From the NCBI GenBank assembly GCA_963971405.1, contig OZ020484.1, forward strand, positions 27,054,770 to 27,118,769: DNA of 64,000 nt, written 5' to 3'. This DNA is from Psococerastis gibbosa. Lineage: Eukaryota; Arthropoda; Insecta; Psocodea; Psocidae. Each line of letters begins with the position of its first letter. Position 1 is the stretch's first letter. Positions 57,987-64,000 of this stretch are shown piece after piece. A model generated the notes under the pieces. The model saw nothing but the letters and a program-made list of their open reading frames with translations, was not told the origin of the DNA and did no database searches. The position numbers and the translations under genes are program-made.

Positions 57987-58570
57987 ATAACCGCTGCACC
58001 ACAAGCCCCGACAAGAACAGTTGATCTATATCCTCTACTTATATGCTTTTATTGACATGATTCGTATTGCTGGACAGGTCAACACAACCACACAACTATC
58101 TATAACTAACCAAACAGGTCTGAGAGCTTACTTTAGTCCAGTTTTTATATATCCTCTAATTTCGGTTATAACGAGAAGGTTACCTCTTCAACCAAAGTTA
58201 ATGTCAGTGTTATATATACCACATAGTACTGCAATATAATGCATAAACCCTTGCCTCTTGTTTTTGTCCCAATCACGTGTTTTTCATATGCAATACAGTA
58301 GTACTGTACCTGGAGGTAGTCTGTGCGCCTAAAAATGCAGTACTAGTGCAATATAATATAACACAATAATTGGTAAAATTTCGACTTTAATTTGCCACTG
58401 ACACGCCTCAGCCGAAATGATCAAAGCAGTCTAGAACAAGCAAAAAGTGTAAAATATTACCTAAAATTATCACTACCTAATGAACATACATATTTGCCAG
58501 CTTAAAGAGGTAAAATTTAATTTTTCCTGCTCACTGTTGACAAAGCTGATAGCTGATCGTAATTGTACTG
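57987..58570 (+). repeat. Left arm of a roughly 0.6-kb inverted repeat
   Basis: Near-identical to the reverse complement of 60776-61379. Both arms carry the same 72-codon frame with no amino-acid difference. The outer end is a partial tRNA-like SINE head (reverse complement of GGGGCTTGTGGTGCAGCGGT). The arms enclose 2,205 bp. Confidence 0.9.
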
Positions 58571-60775
58571 TCAAACACAGGGGGGGGGGGGAGGCTTCAT
58601 GAAATGCATCAATTTTTTGGGTCTCCCCAACTTCAAAAGTGAATCGAAACCCAACCTAGTGTTTAGCTATGTGTATCTGAACTTACTCTATCGTAAACCC
58701 TTGGGCTAAATTACAGTAATCATAGGACGTTTTTGGTGCCTCTCCGACCAAAATATGAAAACTCTATCCCTGTGATGTAAGCCATGTATATCATGTTATG
58801 GTTGCACATTTGATATTTGAGATCAATGTATTGCAAGTGTTTTCATATTTTGGTCGAAAAGTCAACATAAAAGGTTTATTCCTACGATACCCATCTTTGA
58901 TCATGCTGCGATAGGCTTGCGGAAACTAGCTATGTCAACAAGTTTGCATGCGAAAACAGAAAACAAAGACCAGAGGACTGGAAGTTCTAACTGCGGCACT
59001 TACGTCTTGAAAACTTTCGACGGCAACCTCGTAATCCACAAAGCCACAACACAAGTACATTGGCAACAAGCAGAGAGCTTTTGCACTCGAGACAATACGA
59101 AAGACTGAGAACAACCCCACAACTTTGCTCTTGGGTGATCGCAGAACCCCATTCACACTAACCGACATACAGTTCATACGATATGTAACTACAAGACGCA
59201 CATATTCACGGTTAAAAGCTGGGCTACTTCTGATGCGGGTTTAGACTGTGATGGCACTTTTTTCAAGGTCGAAACCGGTTGGGTTTGGATGTCCTTACTG
59301 CAGTTTTTGGCTTATTGTAACCCGGTCCCCATCCTTGTTGTAACCTGGTTACACCTTCCGTTAGGAGAGGCAGCCGCAATTGTATCCCTGGACTAAGGGT
59401 GGAGTCTAAAATACCTACTCCCTAGAACGTTAGCAGTAGTATGGCTGGACACAGTCCCAGGCTACGGTGTGGGCCCATAGAACAGGGGGCCTCCTGATTA
59501 TAGTGGATTCCTTCCGAACCACTTGGGAAACACAGTGAAGTCACACGATTAGTTCGGAGGTGACCAGGACAAGTCCTACCATGTTTCCCTACCGGCACTG
59601 TGCACACTACCAAGTTATCTGCATCTTTGAACCTGCTCTGGTCCGCTGGATTCAACTTGTTAAGGCGGCCGGCTTCCCTAGAACGTTATTGTTCGTTTTA
59701 TGTTGCCAATCGCCCATATTCTTCGTTATAACACAATGTCGTGTCCGATTCGACAACTTGCCCCACAGCTTATATCGAGGTTAAACCCGCATTATAAGCT
59801 ATAGCTATAGGTGCAATTTTATTTTATTTTTAACCAGTTCTCCGAATTTGTGCCATGTTTCATACTAAAAACTCTTATTTCAATATATGACAATATTATA
59901 TACAGGTTTCGTAGCATTTTTCAGCATTATTTTTAACAAATAACAAATGCCATTGAAACCATCGAGCAGTATGCACAATGTTTAGGGTGTTCGCAGCTGA
60001 GAAACAACACAACATATTCGCAATTAAAATTTTGTATGCTAGGCTACTATAAACTCATATCCAACATAAGCAAAGTCATAGTAACTTCCGAAATATTGAG
60101 CGTACCGTATATTATTTTGGGGGTGCATGTATATACAGTACATTTTTGTCTAGCTGCTGTCTCCTCTTTAGTGTGGTGTGTAGAGTACTTTGTTTAGTAA
60201 TATATTCCTGCCCTTACATTGCAGGACCCCTACTCCCTAATTTTGACCTTGGAAGTTGATGGGGATATTGCTAACGGAATGGGGAGAGAGGGGGGTGTCA
60301 TATCGTGACTACAGACATGCCACCTGGCGTTGCCATGGCTACAAAATATATGGTCCCATTGTGGAGTTATGGTCAGGCTGTTGGATATTTATGAGGCTGG
60401 CTTCAAGTTTCGATCTCGTTAGTCTCACGTTTTTTTTTTTTAACTTGCGGGTTGCTTTATCATCAAAGTTCAATGACTTTAGGGTTTGATGGTAGATCCA
60501 GGGGCGGATCTTGCTGCTGGATTTCCGTCAACAGGGCGTACAAAAGGAAGTTGGACCAAGCACGTAGCCAGGGAATACCCCCAGTCTTCCTTAATCTGCG
60601 GAAGTATCTTGCACTGTAGAATCTACTGTATATACACTGGATCGAGCGAGAACAAATATAAATAAACTAAAAAAATCATTTCCCCCCCTTTTTTTACATT
60701 TCGGGAGGGGCTTCAGCCCCCAAAGCCCCCTCTCTGGCTACGTGCCTGAGTTGGACCCAGGCCCATGAGCTCAGG
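58571..60775. other. 2.2-kb interior between inverted repeats
   Basis: Contains a 245-bp repeat copy (59431-59672) and a hammerhead-like motif near 59246-59276. A 63-codon frame at 58917 with no recognised domain is also present. I see no transposase. Confidence 0.45.
59431..59672 (-). repeat. Roughly 245-bp dispersed repeat, full copy
   Basis: Same blocks as the copies at 20304, 35586 and 38692. The frame MNPADQSRFKDADNLVVCTV is open for 77 codons. It contains a small CTTC duplication at about 59510. Confidence 0.75.
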
Positions 60776-61379
60776 CAGTACAATTACGATCAGCTATCAG
60801 CTTTGTCAACAGTGAGCAGGAAAAATTAAATTTTACCTCTTTAAGCTGGCAAATATGTATGTTCATTAGGTAGTGATAATTTTAGGTAATATTTTACACT
60901 TTTTGCTTGTTCTAGACTGCTTTGATCATTTCGGCTGAGGCGTGTCAGTGGCAAATTAAAATTAAAAAAAGTCGAAATTTTACCAATTACTGTGTTATAT
61001 TATATTGCACTAGTACTGCATTTTTAGGCGCACAGACTACCTCCAGGTACAGTACTACTGTATTGCATATGAAAAACACGTGATTGGGACAAAAACAAGA
61101 GGCAAGGGTTTATGCATTATATTGCAGTACTATGTGGTATATATAACACTGACATTAACTTTGGTTGAAGAGGTAACCTTCTCGTTATAACCGAAATTAG
61201 AGGATATATAAAAACTGGACTAAAGTAAGCTCTCAGACCTGTTTGGTTAGTTATAGATAGTTGTGTGGTTGTGTTGACCTGTCCAGCAATACGAATCATG
61301 TCAATAAAAGCATATAAGTAGAGGATATAGATCAACTGTTCTTGTCGGGGCTTGTGGTGCAGCGGTTATAACGACGCCC
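60776..61379 (-). repeat. Right arm of the roughly 0.6-kb inverted repeat
   Basis: Reverse complement of 57987-58570, with about 10 extra bases near 60960 as the main length difference. Confidence 0.9.
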
Positions 61380-61600
61380 CGGTTAGGCGTAGATAGTGAG
61401 TTTGAATCCCACCTAGTCCGGTTTTTCTATATCCTCTAATTTTGGTCATGGGCAAGGAGGGACTCATATCTGCCCAATGGATAAGTTATGCTTTCGCCTG
61501 TGTAAGCCTGCCTCAGCTTGCCAATTATCGCTTATAGCCGGTGTAGGTTGTCATCGAGGATGTATACTAGTTTGCCAATGGCCAAAAATTAATTCGGAAA
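61345..61600 (+). repeat. tRNA-derived SINE, head and body
   Basis: The head has A box TGGTGCAGCGGTTA and B box GTTTGAATCCC. It is followed by TATATCCTCTAATTTTGGTC and a body block (ATTATCGCTTATAGCCGGTG) that recurs at 14862. The head is also the source of the palindrome at 14099. The anticodon-arm loop CCGGTTA is not that of a functional tRNA. Confidence 0.7.
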
Positions 61601-63727
61601 TATAATATATATAAATATAAATAATGTCCGAAATCCAATTCGCCAGACCGAATACATATTCGGGTCGACAGTGGGCAGTAATGGATTTGATTGGTAGGAA
61701 TCATCGTCGCCTCGATCCTCTGCCCGCGGCAAGAAGTTGTTAGCCCAGAGGCGACCTGATCTCGCCCCCTCCCCCCGAAAATATTTAAATATTTTATGCA
61801 TAGGTTGGTAGTGTTTATGATTCAGGTTGTTCTTTAGACATTTTTATACATATTTATAGCTAGTTCTATTCTTATCAAAAAAACAGAAACTTATCATCAA
61901 TGCCAGCGGTAAAATGCTGCTATTCGCTTCTGCAGCCGTATCACCAACGCCCAACGTAAAAAAGTAACTTAGCCGGGAATAAGTGTAAATAGTCTTAAAT
62001 AAACCACAATGAATGTAAATTGGCTTTGGAATTAAGAATAATATTACAAATTGTTTTTCAACAGAGATCAATTGCCTGTCATTGTTGCATAATTATGCTA
62101 GTCGAAATTTGTTTTCTCTCTATTGGCTCTATTGGGCTCAACATGGTAAATTAGTTGAATGCTGTTCAATTTGGAGCGGGTTAGCTTTAATACCGTATCT
62201 ACCAGACGGCCCGTACAATGTAGGTGCAATATAAAATCGACACTCCCTCTAAAGCCCAGCGATAACAATTCTATTTAAAAAAAAAAAAACTGGGAGACGG
62301 CACTAGCAGAATCATCTCACTTTCAGCCTTTCTCCAGCACACTGAACTCCTAGCAATGATAAGTACTATGATAATTTACTAGTAGTAGTCTTGGCGCATA
62401 TGCCACAAACGTGGCCTTGCGCCTTAAATAAAAAAAAGAAGCTTTAATACCACATTTAAATGTTTTTTATATTTCCCGGGCTATTCTTTTTCGTTGGTGG
62501 TGCAAAAGAAACTGCGAGCCATGTCTACATAATTTGCACTTAGTTTTATTACTTTTCCCAAGTGGCTAGACGTTGACAAATATAGCAGTTCCATCATGGA
62601 ATATAAGCGGCGGGTGCTGAGAGGTTGCCAGGCGTACTCATGTATTTGTATTTGTATAGGACTATTTGTTGGTTTTCCTCAGCACCTTGTCTGTGCTAAT
62701 CTTTAGAATTAATTACTTTCATCCATCCAATGTAACATACAATACGTAGGCTACATAGATCTACACAATTTCCCCCCTTTTAACTCCCCTTCATGGGAAA
62801 CGGTTTATTTCTTGGCCTCAGCTTTGCAGTAAAATTCTCTCGGGCTTAAGCATTGGCGTGGTTAGGATTGAATCCAGGGGAGAGGGGTGCAAAAGTTCGA
62901 TTTTTGCGGGTTTAATTGAATTTTTTAAATATAAATATTAAAATCTTATTTGTTATATCTAGTGCCCCCCCCCCCTCTGGGTACGCCCATGGATTTAGTA
63001 ACTTATAAGACAATATTATTATATACATCATGCACCGTATTAACCCACTGAATCTATATGATAGTATGGAAGAGGGTTTCAATGAACTTATATTGTACTT
63101 CATGTGGATCCGCAAAAACCTCCCTGTGAAAAACATTTGTGTTGAGACAATTACTGTTTTCTTTTTAGCATACCAGCACTATATTGGACGTCCTCCAACT
63201 CTATTCCAACAGGCTATGGGCAAAGTTATGCTTATACTTTAATTAAATTGCTCGATCAGACGCAAGGGTGCAGCCAGAAGTTTTAAAATACTGTAGACAT
63301 GAGCGATGCTTACATTTTTTCAAGATACAAATAAAGCAATACGAGTTGTTTTCCTCCTAACGTTAAAGCTGCATTGTTGTGCATCTGGCCCTACGCTCCT
63401 ATTGCAACCGAAATGACAGTTCCTATCTGGTTCAAACCCAGCATCCTCTCGGGTTATGAATATTAAATTAGAGCGTATTTAATTAACTTACAATAGATTT
63501 ACTAAATTTTGAGACGAGTACAGCTCCCCACCCTGCCCCCCCCCCCCCCCTGTATGATGGACGTCGCCAACTATGGGAAAGAATTATTTAGGAAAATATC
63601 TTATCTCATGCGGCCCTTTCTTGGTGAAAAAAAATAAATTCTAAATGGCAATTAGAATTCTTGGTTATGAGTGGCTTATAATGATCACTTGATAGTTAAA
63701 ATTTAACCTATTTTACTCTTTATCGCA
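61601..63727. other. Gene-free stretch with a possible non-LTR 3' end
   Basis: A strong hairpin at 62393-62423 (GGCGCA..GCCAC/GTGGC..TGCGCC) is followed by TTAAATAAAAAAAAG. That resembles the structured 3' UTR of a non-LTR retrotransposon. No coding part is recognised. There are C-runs near 62965 and 63538. Confidence 0.4.
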
Positions 63728-64000
63728 ATGACTACGAAGGCTAAGGTTGATTTCGATCAAGTTTCCTTGAAATTAAAGTCTATTTTACCAGGAGAAACGG
63801 GAAATATTCATTACGCCTTGAGTGTTGATTTCAGCGATGAATCCATTTTCTATTTAAATACAGTATATTTGTGGTTTTTATTTATTCTGGAGATGATTTC
63901 TGCAGTGTTGACCTTTACAGAAGTTTATCGTTTTGATAGTGGTATAGTTTTCTGCTGTGTTGACTTTTACGGTGTTGTTGTTGCTTTCCAATTTATACGT
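63728..64000 (+). CDS. Possible first exon of an unidentified gene, running off the window
   Basis: The ATG at 63728 opens a frame with no stop through the last base (91 codons). The first about 43 residues, starting MTTKAKVDFDQVSLKLKSIL and continuing PGETGNIHYALSVDFSDES, look coding in composition. A GTATAT donor candidate follows at about 63860, after which the residues become hydrophobic and repetitive. The final 18 bases match the hairpin repeat seen at 29308. I do not recognise a family. Confidence 0.3.
   Translation, partial: MTTKAKVDFDQVSLKLKSILPGETGNIHYALSVDFSDESIFYLNTVYLWFLFILEMISAVLTFTEVYRFDSGIVFCCVDFYGVVVAFQFIR

Noticed and set aside
58917..59108. 63-codon frame inside the inverted-repeat unit
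   Set aside because: No recognisable domain; probably retroelement-derived or chance.
1..64000. CRISPR arrays, prokaryotic operons, phage or toxin systems
   Set aside because: None present; all sequence is consistent with an animal nuclear genome.

Overview
The window is animal nuclear DNA. It has intron-rich genes with GT/AG splice sites, AATAAA polyadenylation signals, AT-rich intergenic DNA and a dense load of transposable elements. Protein similarity and repeat types fit an arthropod, probably an insect. I cannot name the species. There are no bacterial or phage genes, CRISPR arrays or operons. Exon limits given here were read by eye from splice consensus, reading phase and family similarity.

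Five conserved genes are present. (1) 475-8109, minus strand: N4BP2 (CUE, P-loop kinase, DUF1771; the Smr domain lies off the left edge). (2) 10271-17894, plus: DCUN1D4, a cullin-neddylation co-E3, five exons, with a phase-compatible alternative first exon at 13161. (3) 22325-23351, plus: RPS13, two exons. (4) 23763-38528, minus: EXOSC10/Rrp6, the nuclear exosome 3'-5' exonuclease, twelve exons recovered plus a candidate first exon near 39.1 kb. (5) 40929-42347, minus: an intact single-exon heparanase (GH79). N4BP2 and DCUN1D4 are divergent; RPS13 and EXOSC10 are tail to tail about 0.4 kb apart. These are unrelated housekeeping-type genes, covering nucleic-acid processing, neddylation, translation and glycan turnover, and not a pathway cluster.

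Transposable elements dominate the rest. One EXOSC10 intron holds a 5'-truncated RTE-type and a 5'-truncated I-type (RT plus RNase H) retrotransposon, both with long intact reading frames. A complete but decayed Gypsy element (44293-48630) has 126-127 bp LTRs, a 5-bp target duplication, and frameshifts and stops in gag-pol. Scattered pieces include non-LTR 3' ends, tRNA-derived SINEs, a hAT-type MITE with an 8-bp target duplication, several palindromic MITE families, Penelope-type terminal repeats with hammerhead-like cores, and a roughly 245-bp repeat present in at least five copies.

From 48.6 kb to the right edge I find no conserved cellular gene except a possible first exon at 63728 that runs off the window. 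That region holds non-LTR fragments, a MITE, a pair of roughly 0.6-kb inverted repeats enclosing 2.2 kb (57987-61379), and a SINE. I see no new multi-gene system. The most unusual items are the linker-less intronless heparanase bounded by inverted motifs, the alternative DCUN1D4 first exon, the 70-bp tRNA-like palindrome, the 0.6-kb inverted repeats, and the repeat family that keeps an open frame.
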